From: Udaeobacter sp035317225 | GTDB taxonomy: Bacteria > Verrucomicrobiota > Verrucomicrobiia > Chthoniobacterales > UBA10450 | Reading direction: 5' to 3' | NCBI GenBank assembly: GCA_035317225.1 | Contig: DATHHK010000059.1 | Span: 1-64,000, forward strand | DNA length: 64,000 nt | Shown here: in pieces, positions 25,520 to 33,666 of the stretch | Numbering within the stretch: position 1 is the stretch's first letter | Layout: each line of letters begins with the position of its first letter | Position numbers and translations under genes: made by a program | Notes under the pieces: model-generated | What the model saw: only the letters and a program-made list of their open reading frames with translations | Databases searched by the model: none | What the model was told of the DNA's origin: nothing

Positions 25520-26437
25520 ATGAGGATGAGTCCTGGCTGGATTGATGCAAGGTTGTTTCGGGACTTCCAAGCCGAGGGAACGGACGCGCACAGGCTCTGC
25601 ACGATGGAGGATGGCTGGGTGGAACGGTTTGGGCGTGACGTCGTGATCTCGTTTACGAGAGTCCCGGTCCGCGAGCGCCTCATTCAGGAATTGAAGGAAT
25701 GGGCAAGTGACACCCTTTTCAACGTTAGACGCGTTTTCGCTCGCTTCGTTCCTCGAAAAAGCGAACAACGCGAACCGCCGCGTCTGATATGTGGCGACCA
25801 GGCTGAGAATCTACAGGCGATCGCTACAGAGCGACGTTTGAAATTTGGGATCGACTTCAATGCGGGCTTCTCTGTGGGCTTGTTTCCCGATCAGAGAGAA
25901 AACCGCAGCTATGTCCGTCGGATTGCGCCCAAGCGACTGTTGAATTGCTTTGCCTACACCTGCTCTTTTTCGGTGAGTGCGGCCCATGTAGGAGCAACCA
26001 CCCTCAATCTCGACCTTTCCAAAAAATCTCTGGCACGCGGACGCGAGAATTTTGCGTTGAACAACCTACCAACACTGGGTCATCGCTTCATCGCCGATGA
26101 CGTGATGACGATACTGCCGCAGCTAGCGCGTAAAGGCGAGAAGTTTGATGTCATTATTCTTGATCCGCCAACTTTTGCGCGTTCGCCCGGAGGAAAGACG
26201 TTTCACGTTGAGAACGATTTCGAAAAGTTGCTCGTCGATTCCCTCGAGCTGACAGAGCGAGACAGCCATGTCCTGATATCGACGAATTGCTCCACGTTGC
26301 ATGCGCATGCAATGGAAGCCATGGCTCGTTACGGACTCAAGGCTGCGCGCCGCGCCGGCACGTTTCATCGATCCCCTCCGCTGCCCGATTTCCCACCGGG
26401 GACAGGCGCCACCTCTATTTGGCTCACCTTGCGTTGA
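25520..26437 (+). CDS. Class I SAM-dependent RNA methyltransferase, RlmI/RlmK-like
   Basis: The product of about 305 residues is taken from the ATG at 25520 (MRMSPGWIDARLFRDF). An in-frame ATG at 25526 is equally possible. The C-terminal two-thirds are a Rossmann methyltransferase: FGIDFNAGFSVGLFPDQREN, then SAM-binding LLNCFAYTCSFSVSAAHVGA. The catalytic-type motif LDPPTFARSPGG and ISTNCSTL follow. This order matches the RlmI/RlmK family of 23S rRNA methyltransferases. The PUA N-domain of RlmI appears absent. The target nucleotide is not predictable. Confidence 0.85.
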   Translation: MRMSPGWIDARLFRDFQAEGTDAHRLCTMEDGWVERFGRDVVISFTRVPVRERLIQELKEWASDTLFNVRRVFARFVPRKSEQREPPRLICGDQAENLQAIATERRLKFGIDFNAGFSVGLFPDQRENRSYVRRIAPKRLLNCFAYTCSFSVSAAHVGATTLNLDLSKKSLARGRENFALNNLPTLGHRFIADDVMTILPQLARKGEKFDVIILDPPTFARSPGGKTFHVENDFEKLLVDSLELTERDSHVLISTNCSTLHAHAMEAMARYGLKAARRAGTFHRSPPLPDFPPGTGATSIWLTLR

Positions 26438-26485
26438 CAGGTCGATGCGCGCAGAGCAGGATCAGAATTCGAATCATTAAACGAA

Positions 26486-26767
26486 ATGGATCGTACATCT
26501 GCCGAACTTGCTGCCGAATTTCCGGAACGCGGACTGCATTGGGTGAAAGAACAGGTCGAGACAGCTCTCAGTGAGACTGAGGATTACGTTCGTGAAAGAC
26601 CGACGCAGTCGCTTCTGTGCGCATTTATGGCCGGGTACATTTTGAACCGGTTGCCGCTGGGCCGAATTGTGAGCGGGCTCTTTCGATTGCTCGTCGTAGC
26701 ATTAAGGCCTGCGATTCTGATCTACGGTGCTGCGAAGCTCTATCAGGCGTCCCAGGAAGAAAAATGA
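26486..26767 (+). CDS. Small helical membrane protein
   Basis: The 93-residue protein has an amphipathic N-terminal helix and a hydrophobic half (SLLCAFMAGYILNRLPLGRI and LFRLLVVALRPAILIYGAAK). It resembles DUF883-type ribosome or membrane-associated proteins only in size and layout. There is no recognised motif. It follows the methyltransferase gene after 48 bp and may be co-transcribed. A palindrome lies 18 bp after its stop. Confidence 0.7.
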   Translation: MDRTSAELAAEFPERGLHWVKEQVETALSETEDYVRERPTQSLLCAFMAGYILNRLPLGRIVSGLFRLLVVALRPAILIYGAAKLYQASQEEK

Positions 26768-26784
26768 AATGCAGAAGGGCTCGC

Positions 26785-26804
26785 TGAGACGGGTGCCCGT
26801 CTCA
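26785..26804 (+). terminator. Palindrome after the small membrane protein gene
   Basis: TGAGACGGG and CCCGTCTCA form a nine-base stem with a two-base loop, 18 bp after the stop codon. It looks like a member of the dispersed palindrome set. A few T residues (TTCGTTTT) follow about 10 bases on, so it may end transcription between convergent genes. Confidence 0.45.
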
Positions 26805-26836
26805 GGACCTTCGTTTTGATACAAGCGCTAGTACGA

Positions 26837-27043
26837 TCACTCCAGCGTGAACCCAATCTTGAGCGTCACCTGCCAGTGACCGACTTTACCGTTCTCGACA
26901 TCTCCACGGGTCTCGGTCACCTCAAACCAGCGCATGTTGCGAACGGTCTTTTCAGCGCGTGCCAGGGCGTTTTTTATCGCCTCTTCAAACCCGCTCGGCG
27001 AGGAACCAATCACCTCAATCTTTTTGTAAACATGATCAGACAT
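26837..27043 (-). CDS. Dodecin family flavin-binding protein
   Basis: From the ATG at 27043 the 68-residue product reads MSDHVYKKIEVIGSSPSGFE and continues with AIKNALARAEKTVRNMRWFE. The fold is one helix packed on a three-stranded sheet. Dodecins form hollow dodecamers that store FMN, riboflavin or CoA. The flavin-stacking Trp is in RWFEVTETRG and the C-terminal strand is WQVTLKIGFTLE. The length fits. An upstream in-frame ATG (27067) adds eight unconserved residues. Confidence 0.92.
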   Translation of the reverse strand: MSDHVYKKIEVIGSSPSGFEEAIKNALARAEKTVRNMRWFEVTETRGDVENGKVGHWQVTLKIGFTLE

Positions 27044-27175
27044 GCGCCAATTATTTCCTGATGACATGTCGAATACAACAAAAAGCGGAGCTTTAGACAG
27101 GGTCGGCGCCTATGCCGAGCGGCTTACCACCAAATTTGCTTTACAAACGCATCGTAATTCCGGCAGCCTCGCGTC

Positions 27176-27691
27176 GTGGGAAAATTCCCGACAATCTCGG
27201 TGCTGCTCCTGGCCGCTGCCTCTTGTCTCCGCGCTCAGGATCAAGAGCGGAAGCTGGTTGATCGTCTGCTGAGGCCCGACATGACTCTGCAAAGCAGCGA
27301 ACAAAAGAAAAAAATCATCGCTGATGGCACATCGATAAACAAAAAAGCCAGTGTCGGCACATTTTACGTGGAGAAAAAACCGAATTCTAAAACGTTTTCG
27401 AAGAAAGGTGAATTCTCGACACGGCAATTCAATTCGCGGCCTTTCCACGGCAATCGCCGCGCCTTTGAAAATTCATCGCAGCAAGCTGTCGGCAATTCTC
27501 GATTCGCTTATCCAACGCAAACGGCTCGCGGTCCTCGCGATGCGCCTCAATCCGACAAAAAGATTGCCAGTCCCGCCTACGCAGAGAACCGGCCTTTTCT
27601 AGATCAGGGTAAAAGCCAAAAGTCGCTTAACCGGCAGAACGCGCCGCTCACGATCGACCAAGTGCGCGAGTTGTTGAACAAAAACAAGTAG
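27176..27691 (+). CDS. Hypothetical exported basic protein
   Basis: The GTG start gives MGKFPTISVLLLAAASCLRA, a clear signal peptide. The 150-residue remainder is very rich in Lys, Arg, Ser, Asn and Gln, with little hydrophobic core (EKKPNSKTFSKKGEFSTRQF), so it is probably disordered. The C-terminus LTIDQVRELLNKNK forms a short helix. No family recognised. It ends 29 bp ahead of tyrS on the same strand. Confidence 0.7.
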   Translation: MGKFPTISVLLLAAASCLRAQDQERKLVDRLLRPDMTLQSSEQKKKIIADGTSINKKASVGTFYVEKKPNSKTFSKKGEFSTRQFNSRPFHGNRRAFENSSQQAVGNSRFAYPTQTARGPRDAPQSDKKIASPAYAENRPFLDQGKSQKSLNRQNAPLTIDQVRELLNKNK

Positions 27692-27720
27692 CGCGCAGGC
27701 TGTCCGCGCTATTGTTGATC

Positions 27721-28887
27721 ATGCAGCCGGATGAAGCTCTGGAGTCTCTCACAGCGCAGGCTGTCCACATAATCAGCCGAGATGAACTGCAGGCTAAGCT
27801 TGCCAGCGGAAAGCCACTGCGAGTGAAGCTCGGGGTTGATCCGAGTACGACCGATCTGCATCTCGGTCACTCAATCGTGCTCCGAAAACTTCGCCAGTTT
27901 CAAGATTTCGGCCATCAGGCCGTTCTTATCATCGGTGATTTCACCGGAATGATCGGCGACCCGAGTGGTCGCTCTGCTACTCGGCCTAATTTAACGAGAA
28001 AAGAGGTAGCGACGAACGCGCGAACATACTTCGAGCAGGCATTTAAGATTCTCGACCCAACTAAGACTGAGACTCACTACAACAGCGAATGGTTTAGCCG
28101 AATGAGTTTCCAAAAGGTAGTCCGGCTCACAAGTTACGTAACGCTTCAACAAATATTACATCGCGACGACTTCAAAAAACGAATGCGCGAAGAAAAACCT
28201 ATCCGTTGCCACGAAATTCTATATCCCATCATGCAAGGCTGGGATTCGGTAATGGTAAAAGCAGATCTAGAGCTCGGAGGAACGGACCAGCTTTTCAACA
28301 TTTTAATGGGACGCGATCTTCAAAAAGAGGAGGGGCAGCCGCAGCAGGTCGTTTTTCTGTTGCCGATCCTCGAAGGCATCGACGGTTCAAACAAAATGAG
28401 CAAAAGCCTTGGAAACTATGTCGGGATCAACGAACCGCCTTCCGAGATGTTTGGAAAGCTCATGAGCATTTCCGACGCATTGATGCCGACCTATTACAGC
28501 TTGCTTCTAAATAAACCGACACCGCAGATCCATCCGGTGGAGGCGAAGAAGCAACTCGCTTTCGAAATAGTGCAGACTTACCACTCCGCCAATGCCGCCG
28601 AGAAAACACTCAATGAATGGAACGCGCGTTTTAGCGAGAAACGTTTGTCGGATACCGAGTTGCCGTACTTACGACCTGATAACTATTCGAATTTCGTAGA
28701 TGTCGTTGGCCACGCATTCCAGAACGCCTTCGGAATCAATAAATCGCGAACGCAGATTCGCCGCTTAATCGACCAAGGTAGCGTTCAGCTTGACGGCAAG
28801 AAGGTCACCGACCCAAATACAGTAATTCAACTTCGCCCCGGACAGGTTCTCCGCCTCGACAAGACTCACGCAGTGCGAATCAAGTGA
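27721..28887 (+). CDS. tyrS: Tyrosyl-tRNA synthetase
   Basis: It charges tRNA-Tyr. The class I signatures are clear: His47-Leu-Gly-His (HIGH type) and KMSKS at residues 225-229. A C-terminal S4 RNA-binding domain follows (TQIRRLIDQGSVQLDGKKV). The ATG at 27721 is preferred over TTG codons nine and six bases upstream. Length (388) and form match the TyrZ-like branch. A perfect 12-bp hairpin terminator follows the stop. Confidence 0.96.
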   Translation: MQPDEALESLTAQAVHIISRDELQAKLASGKPLRVKLGVDPSTTDLHLGHSIVLRKLRQFQDFGHQAVLIIGDFTGMIGDPSGRSATRPNLTRKEVATNARTYFEQAFKILDPTKTETHYNSEWFSRMSFQKVVRLTSYVTLQQILHRDDFKKRMREEKPIRCHEILYPIMQGWDSVMVKADLELGGTDQLFNILMGRDLQKEEGQPQQVVFLLPILEGIDGSNKMSKSLGNYVGINEPPSEMFGKLMSISDALMPTYYSLLLNKPTPQIHPVEAKKQLAFEIVQTYHSANAAEKTLNEWNARFSEKRLSDTELPYLRPDNYSNFVDVVGHAFQNAFGINKSRTQIRRLIDQGSVQLDGKKVTDPNTVIQLRPGQVLRLDKTHAVRIK

Positions 28888-28892
28888 AAACG

Positions 28893-28924
28893 AAGAACGC
28901 GAGATTCTTTGGTCTCGCGTTCTT
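28893..28924 (+). terminator. Rho-independent-type terminator of tyrS
   Basis: AAGAACGCGAGA (28893-28904) pairs perfectly with TCTCGCGTTCTT (28913-28924) across an eight-base loop, starting six bases after the tyrS stop. Only three T residues follow (TTCTTTATG), so the T-tract is weak. Confidence 0.75.
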
Positions 28925-28945
28925 TATGAGAGAGAGTTGCCTGTC

Positions 28946-29398
28946 TCAGGCCGTAGCCGTCTGGAACATGGGCAGAACGCGCGAATGTTCGAGGTAGCTG
29001 GCTGCGATTCCTTCAAAGTGCGCACGAATACTGCGCAGTTCGGCAGTCACAAAGCTATCCACGAAATGGAAGCGCCGATCCAGCCACGCAAACAGCTTGT
29101 TCTTAATCTCGTAATGAACAGCGAGAGTAACTTCAGTGCAGTTTGGCCGAATCTCGGCGAAGTCAACTATGCCCATTAACGTAATATTTCCGCCTACTGA
29201 CTCAAACGTATATTGATCGGGCGAATCGCTCTCAATCGAGAGCAGGACCGTGTGTGCCTCGAAGCCGAGCGGACCGCGAAAACTGAAATCGACCGTCTTG
29301 GACGAAGTCACAGTAGCCCGCGTTACCATTAAGAACTGCCGCCGGTATGATTGAATACTGGCCAGACGCGCCTTGCACTCCGGCACCGGCTGGCTCAT
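28946..29398 (-). CDS. SRPBCC-like (START fold) protein
   Basis: The product of about 150 residues (from the ATG at 29398, MSQPVPECKARL) has the alternating strand pattern of polyketide cyclase/START-like proteins: VDFSFRGPLGFEAHTVLLSI, YTFESVGGNITLMGIVDF, TEVTLAVHYEIKNKLF. A long C-terminal helix ends in EGIAASYLE. Such proteins bind hydrophobic ligands. The ligand cannot be inferred. Convergent with tyrS. Confidence 0.65.
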   Translation of the reverse strand: MSQPVPECKARLASIQSYRRQFLMVTRATVTSSKTVDFSFRGPLGFEAHTVLLSIESDSPDQYTFESVGGNITLMGIVDFAEIRPNCTEVTLAVHYEIKNKLFAWLDRRFHFVDSFVTAELRSIRAHFEGIAASYLEHSRVLPMFQTATA

Positions 29399-29549
29399 GT
29401 GTAGGGTTTTTTGTAAGAGCATATAATAAGCGTTGTTTGCGGGAAAGAGAGCAACAGCGATGCCATTCTCTTTTCCCAGTAGGGTGCACCCATAACCCCC
29501 GTCAATTGTGTTCGTTTTTTTTACACTCCTGTATCAGTGCGACACGCTA

Positions 29550-30197
29550 TCAGCCGATCGTCGAATCAAGCATAAATCGCCAGTCAGCAGGTAATTGGGT
29601 AAGGTTTTCCCCTAGTTCGGCAAGTATCGGAACATCAAGAATTTTCCTGAGAATATCAGCATTTGTTTGGGCGGCGATATCGCCCATTTCCTGAGCGTCA
29701 TTCAATACAAGCCCAGTACAGTGCAATCCGCGTCCGAGAATATTTTGCACAGTGAGAACCGCGTGATTCAGACAACCGAGCCGGTTGTATGCAACGGCCA
29801 GGACCGGCACCTTTATCGCAACAGCCAGATCGCTGACGAAATAATTATGGTGAATCGGGACCATCCAACCGCCGGTCCCTTCAACAATGACGTGTTTGAA
29901 CCGGTTCTGAAGAGAATGAAAGGCAGCGAGGATATGACCGACATCAATGTCCACTTTCTCCATCAAACTACCCACGATGGGTGCCGCAGGTGTTTTCAAC
30001 CAAACCGGATTAACCTCGTCGATCGTCAAGCCGTCACTGCCTGCGGCCAGCAGAAGTTCTGCATCCCGACGGTCTCCACAGCAGATCGGTTTCATCCCGG
30101 CACAGGACGTGCCCGATGCTCGCAACAAATGCAGAAGCCGGGCCGCGGTAAAGGTCTTGCCTACACCCGTATCCGTCCCGGTGATAAAAAGGCTCAC
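29550..30197 (-). CDS. bioD: Dethiobiotin synthetase
   Basis: BioD closes the ureido ring of dethiobiotin using ATP and CO2. The 215-residue protein starts MSLFITGTDTGVGKTFTAA, with a P-loop at residues 7-15. EGTGGWMVPI and the later strand VLAVAYNRLGCLNHAVLTVQ are typical. Length is slightly under E. coli BioD (225). The start overlaps the purQ stop by four bases (ATGA), so it is translated from the purQ transcript. Other bio genes are not in the window. Confidence 0.94.
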   Translation of the reverse strand: MSLFITGTDTGVGKTFTAARLLHLLRASGTSCAGMKPICCGDRRDAELLLAAGSDGLTIDEVNPVWLKTPAAPIVGSLMEKVDIDVGHILAAFHSLQNRFKHVIVEGTGGWMVPIHHNYFVSDLAVAIKVPVLAVAYNRLGCLNHAVLTVQNILGRGLHCTGLVLNDAQEMGDIAAQTNADILRKILDVPILAELGENLTQLPADWRFMLDSTIG

Positions 30198-30928
30198 GCG
30201 ACCTGCTTCACGCGCTCCGCACCGCCGGTCGCTCGATTCGCGCTAATGGTTTGCACCATTGACCGGAAGATCTTTGCACCATCCATACTGCCAAGCCGCG
30301 CGTCTGATGCGCGATCAGGGTGAGGCATCAGTCCGAACACGTTTCGCTCGGGATTGCAGATACCGGCGATGTTTTCAATGGATCCATTTGGATTTGCTCC
30401 CAGCACAACGCGACCCTCGCTATCGGAGTAGCGCAAAATCACTTGTTGATTTGCGTTGAGCTCTTGCAATGTCGCCGCGTCCGCAAAGAAACAGCCTTCG
30501 CCGTGCGCCACTGGCAATCGAAGAAGCGAACCCTTCCGACAACCATGTGTGAATGGTGAGTCATCGACTTCGACGCGAGTAGTAACCATTTCACAGACGA
30601 AACGCAGCGAGCGATTGCGAACCAGCGCACCCGGCAAAAGGCCGGCTTCGCACAGAACCTGAAACCCGTTACAGGTCCCGAGGATGAGCTTGCCCGCCCG
30701 CGCATCACCAATCACTGCTTTCATGATTGGCGAAAAACGCGCAATAGCCCCGCAACGCAAGTAATCGCCGTAAGCAAACCCACCGGGCAAGACAACTGCG
30801 TCAAAATCGTCCAGCGAGGTTTCTTTGTGCCAGACGTACTCGGCGTGTAATCCGTCGAGTCCATTAATCGCCGCAAGGCAATCCTGATCGCAATTTGAGC
30901 CGGGGAACTGAATAACTGCGAATCTCAT
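30194..30928 (-). CDS. purQ: Phosphoribosylformylglycinamidine synthase glutaminase subunit
   Basis: PurQ supplies ammonia from glutamine to PurL in purine synthesis. From the ATG at 30928 the protein (244 residues) reads MRFAVIQFPGSNCDQD. An ATG at 30970 would run into the upstream pmp3-like gene. The catalytic Cys86 lies in LGTCNGFQVL, and the His/Glu of the triad are near LMPHPDRASD. GGFAYGDYLRCG is a family block. Seven bases separate its start from the end of the small membrane peptide gene, and bioD overlaps its stop. Confidence 0.95.
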   Translation of the reverse strand: MRFAVIQFPGSNCDQDCLAAINGLDGLHAEYVWHKETSLDDFDAVVLPGGFAYGDYLRCGAIARFSPIMKAVIGDARAGKLILGTCNGFQVLCEAGLLPGALVRNRSLRFVCEMVTTRVEVDDSPFTHGCRKGSLLRLPVAHGEGCFFADAATLQELNANQQVILRYSDSEGRVVLGANPNGSIENIAGICNPERNVFGLMPHPDRASDARLGSMDGAKIFRSMVQTISANRATGGAERVKQVA

Positions 30929-30935
30929 CTTAATT

Positions 30936-31115
30936 TCAGCGCGCGGCACGCTGCTCGGCGTGATAATCATTGACGACCAGGCACGCGTGAATAATGCCAG
31001 GAATCCAGCCTAGCAGTGTCAAAATAAGGCTGAGAAAAAAACTGGCGATGCGACCTGTCAAAAGCACCGCAAGGGGTGGCAACACAACACAGAAAAAGTA
31101 TCGCAGCGCTTTCAT
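30936..31115 (-). CDS. YqaE/Pmp3 family membrane peptide
   Basis: A 59-residue ORF starts at the ATG at 31115. It reads MKALRYFFCVVLPPLAVLLT and continues through LSLILTLLGWIPGIIHACLV to a short polar tail. Two membrane spans with LPPLAV in the first and LLGWIPGIIHA in the second are the hallmark of Pmp3/YqaE (PF01679), linked in yeast and plants to salt and cold tolerance through membrane potential. It sits between purS (3 bp gap) and purQ (7 bp gap), an unusual position. Confidence 0.9.
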   Translation of the reverse strand: MKALRYFFCVVLPPLAVLLTGRIASFFLSLILTLLGWIPGIIHACLVVNDYHAEQRAAR

Positions 31116-31117
31116 TT

Positions 31118-31441
31118 TTATTTCCTCGTCTTTGGCTTCTTTGGTTCAGCCTTGGACGTTGCAGGTTGAGCGTTGAGCGTTTTCTCCCGATCTCCTACAC
31201 CAATGTTTTGCAGTTCGTAGTCTTCAATTATTGGATTCGAAAGCAAATCGCGACAGAGATCGCGCAACCGCTTTTCGAGATCGCCGTTTTGCCCGTCGAT
31301 ATCGATCTCCATGTATTTCCCGATTCTCACACTGCGGACTTCCGGAATGCCCAGATGCTGCATGGCATCACGCACTGCATTACCCTGGGGATCGAGCACC
31401 GCAGCTTTCGGCATGACGATGACCTTTGCTTTCACCTCCAC
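31118..31441 (-). CDS. purS: Phosphoribosylformylglycinamidine synthase subunit PurS
   Basis: PurS forms the small bridging subunit of the PurLQS complex. GTG at 31441 gives MEVKAKVIVMPKAAVLDPQG and then NAVRDAMQHLGIPEVRSVRI, a standard PurS. The frame is open far upstream through the AGL gene, but that part is not PurS-like. The domain ends near DYELQNIGV. A 25-residue tail (GDREKTLNAQPATSKAEPKK and on) follows, absent from normal 80-85 residue PurS. It is encoded by a CAAC-type repeat. purL is not in the window. Confidence 0.88.
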   Translation of the reverse strand: MEVKAKVIVMPKAAVLDPQGNAVRDAMQHLGIPEVRSVRIGKYMEIDIDGQNGDLEKRLRDLCRDLLSNPIIEDYELQNIGVGDREKTLNAQPATSKAEPKKPKTRK

Positions 31442-31488
31442 ACCATATTTGCGTGCGTCCTGCGAACAAGCGCAATTCAAAAACGGGA

Positions 31489-33666
31489 CTACTTCACGAC
31501 AACGACGTCCAGCACTCCGTCCCGGCGTAGGACATTGACGCCTACATCTCCTTCGTCGTGTCTCGTCAGCAAAAGATCCACGCGCGCGTCTCCTATTTTC
31601 AATCCGCGGATTGTCACCTGCTGGAGGAAACGCGGTAAGATCGGCTTTGAGAACGTCACCCTTCGTTCCGGAGCCGACACGTTCAGGCCCAGGCAAGCTT
31701 CGAGCAGAAGAAACACAGCGCCCGATGCCCAGGATTGAGGAGCACACGCTACAGGATAAAGCGTTGGCGCCTCGCCAGCACGTCTCGGAAAACCGCAAAA
31801 CAGTTCGGGGAGACGATGCAGATCGAGAAACAGACTCGCATCGAGCAAGCCGGCGAGGACGGTCGCTGTCGATTCTCTAAGGTCATAGCGTGCGAATCCG
31901 GCGGCGATTAGCGAGTTGTCGTGTGGCCAGACGGATCCGTTGTGATACGACATCGGATTGTAACGCGCCTCGCTCGTAGCCACCGTCCGAATTCCCCAAC
32001 CGGACAGGGAAGCTTCATCCGTGAGGGTCGCCGCCACGCGACGCGCATGCTCCGGGGTCGCAATACCAGCGAAAAGACAATGACCTGCGTTGGACGTTCG
32101 AACTTTACAAGGCTGCTTTCTGCCATCGAGCGCAAGTGCGTATGTGGAAAGTTCGTCACACCAGAAACTTTCTTCGAATCGTCGGAACAGGGTTTTCGCT
32201 TGTTTCGACAAGTCGCGCGCCTTTGCATCATCACCGAAGAGCTTAGCCAATTTGGCCGCCGTCAGCTTGGCGGCGTAAACGTAGCCTTGAACTTCGCACA
32301 AAGCGATTGGTCCTTCGGCAGACGTGCCGTCCGCGTGGAAAATCGCATCGTGGGAGTCCTTCCAACCTTGGTGGATGAGACCGAGTTTCGATTTGCGAGT
32401 ATATTCCACGAAACCGTCGCCATCGACGTCGCCACAATGATCGATCCATGCAAGCGCGCGCTCGACATTCGGCCAAATAGACTCAACGAACGCGCGATCA
32501 CCCGTGCGCGTGTAGTACGCACCGGCGAGCATGACGAAAAGCGGTGTTGCGTCGATGCTGCCGTAGTAACGCTTGAACGGAATCTCGCCCAGGATGGCCA
32601 TCTCACCCGCGCGCGTCTCGTGGAGGATCTTGCCCGGCTGAGCATCCTGTTCCGCGTTCTCCGCGTCCGCTTGCGTGGCAGCCAGGTACGCGAGCACGCC
32701 GCGCGCGAGACTGGGATCAAACCACATGCACTGAAGCGCTGTAATAATTCCGTCCCGTCCGAATTCCGTGCTGAACCAGGGAACGCCTGCGTAGGGATAC
32801 GGCCCATATGAGGTTTCGGTTCGCATCATATGGAGATCAGCAATAGACCGATTCAGCCAATCATTGAATTGTTCATTTGAGGCAAAAATCTGAGGCTCTT
32901 GTGCATGCGTCGCTTCCAGCGCGCTGGCCGCCTCTTGGACAACCTTTTCGTAATAAGGCTTGACCTCTCCGTGGGAAGCGGCGCCGGCTTCGCAGACAAT
33001 CGCCCAGCGGAAGCTCGCCGCCTTGCCGGGTGCCAACCGAATTTGGTACGTGGCCGCTGACTCACTTAGCCGCGTGGGCGTCGGATCGAAGACGATTCGC
33101 GTCCGACGGATACAGTCGTCCAATCCATTATACGCGAGCACCAGCCCATCCTGTACAAGCTGCGTCGGTATCCGGTGGCCGCGACGTTCCCGCCTAACAC
33201 CTCGCACTTCGAAGATATCAGCGAAATCAGCATCGAATTCGACCGAAAATGAAAATTCAATAGGTGTGCGACCGTAGTTATGGATTCGAAGTCGCTCGTA
33301 ACATGCTTTCTCCCAGAGAATCTTTGAACGGAAGACATGTAGTGTTCCTTGAGGTATTACTATCTCACCATTGCGCCACACATCGGCGTTGGTGGAATCC
33401 ACCGCCAGAACGGCGTTGTCCTCTCTGATGGTAGAGCTCAGCAAAAGAGGGCGATCCTTTCCCAGCTTTAGGGTCAATCGGGATAAGAATCGAGTATCTT
33501 GGTAGTATACCCCAAGCTCACCAGTGCCGAATGGCTCGATGTCGCCGAATCGGTCGAACACAGCGAACGCATCTGCTTGCTTCAGAACCCGGGTGCGGAC
33601 GTCGATGCGATGGGACGACGAGCGAATGTAAAACTCGTCCCGGATGCGAATGATTTCCTTAGCCAT
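31489..33666 (-). CDS. Amylo-alpha-1,6-glucosidase (glycogen-debranching-type)
   Basis: The 725-residue protein has an N-terminal beta-domain (residues 20-230, with RFLSRLTLKLGKDRPLLLSS) and a C-terminal (alpha/alpha)6 barrel of the GH133/GH15-like kind. The barrel blocks PWFSTEFGRDGIITALQCMW, GQVPFKRYYGSIDATPLFV-like and SYHNGSVWPHDNSLIAAGFA are visible. It hydrolyses alpha-1,6 branch points or similar alpha-glucans. It overlaps the upstream glycosyltransferase by one base (TAATG), so the two are coupled and probably act on the same glucan or trehalose-type pathway. Confidence 0.9.
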   Translation of the reverse strand: MAKEIIRIRDEFYIRSSSHRIDVRTRVLKQADAFAVFDRFGDIEPFGTGELGVYYQDTRFLSRLTLKLGKDRPLLLSSTIREDNAVLAVDSTNADVWRNGEIVIPQGTLHVFRSKILWEKACYERLRIHNYGRTPIEFSFSVEFDADFADIFEVRGVRRERRGHRIPTQLVQDGLVLAYNGLDDCIRRTRIVFDPTPTRLSESAATYQIRLAPGKAASFRWAIVCEAGAASHGEVKPYYEKVVQEAASALEATHAQEPQIFASNEQFNDWLNRSIADLHMMRTETSYGPYPYAGVPWFSTEFGRDGIITALQCMWFDPSLARGVLAYLAATQADAENAEQDAQPGKILHETRAGEMAILGEIPFKRYYGSIDATPLFVMLAGAYYTRTGDRAFVESIWPNVERALAWIDHCGDVDGDGFVEYTRKSKLGLIHQGWKDSHDAIFHADGTSAEGPIALCEVQGYVYAAKLTAAKLAKLFGDDAKARDLSKQAKTLFRRFEESFWCDELSTYALALDGRKQPCKVRTSNAGHCLFAGIATPEHARRVAATLTDEASLSGWGIRTVATSEARYNPMSYHNGSVWPHDNSLIAAGFARYDLRESTATVLAGLLDASLFLDLHRLPELFCGFPRRAGEAPTLYPVACAPQSWASGAVFLLLEACLGLNVSAPERRVTFSKPILPRFLQQVTIRGLKIGDARVDLLLTRHDEGDVGVNVLRRDGVLDVVVVK

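Noticed and set aside
27691..27760. GCGCAGGCTGTCC repeated near the tyrS start
   Set aside because: Two 13-base matches 60 bp apart with one inside the coding sequence; likely coincidence.
31442..31798. Extended N-terminus of the purS frame
   Set aside because: The extra codons read through the 3' part of the amylo-glucosidase gene in another frame; the text lacks PurS or other protein character.
31921..32811. A 296-codon plus-strand ORF
   Set aside because: It is antisense to the amylo-alpha-1,6-glucosidase gene, which has clear family motifs.
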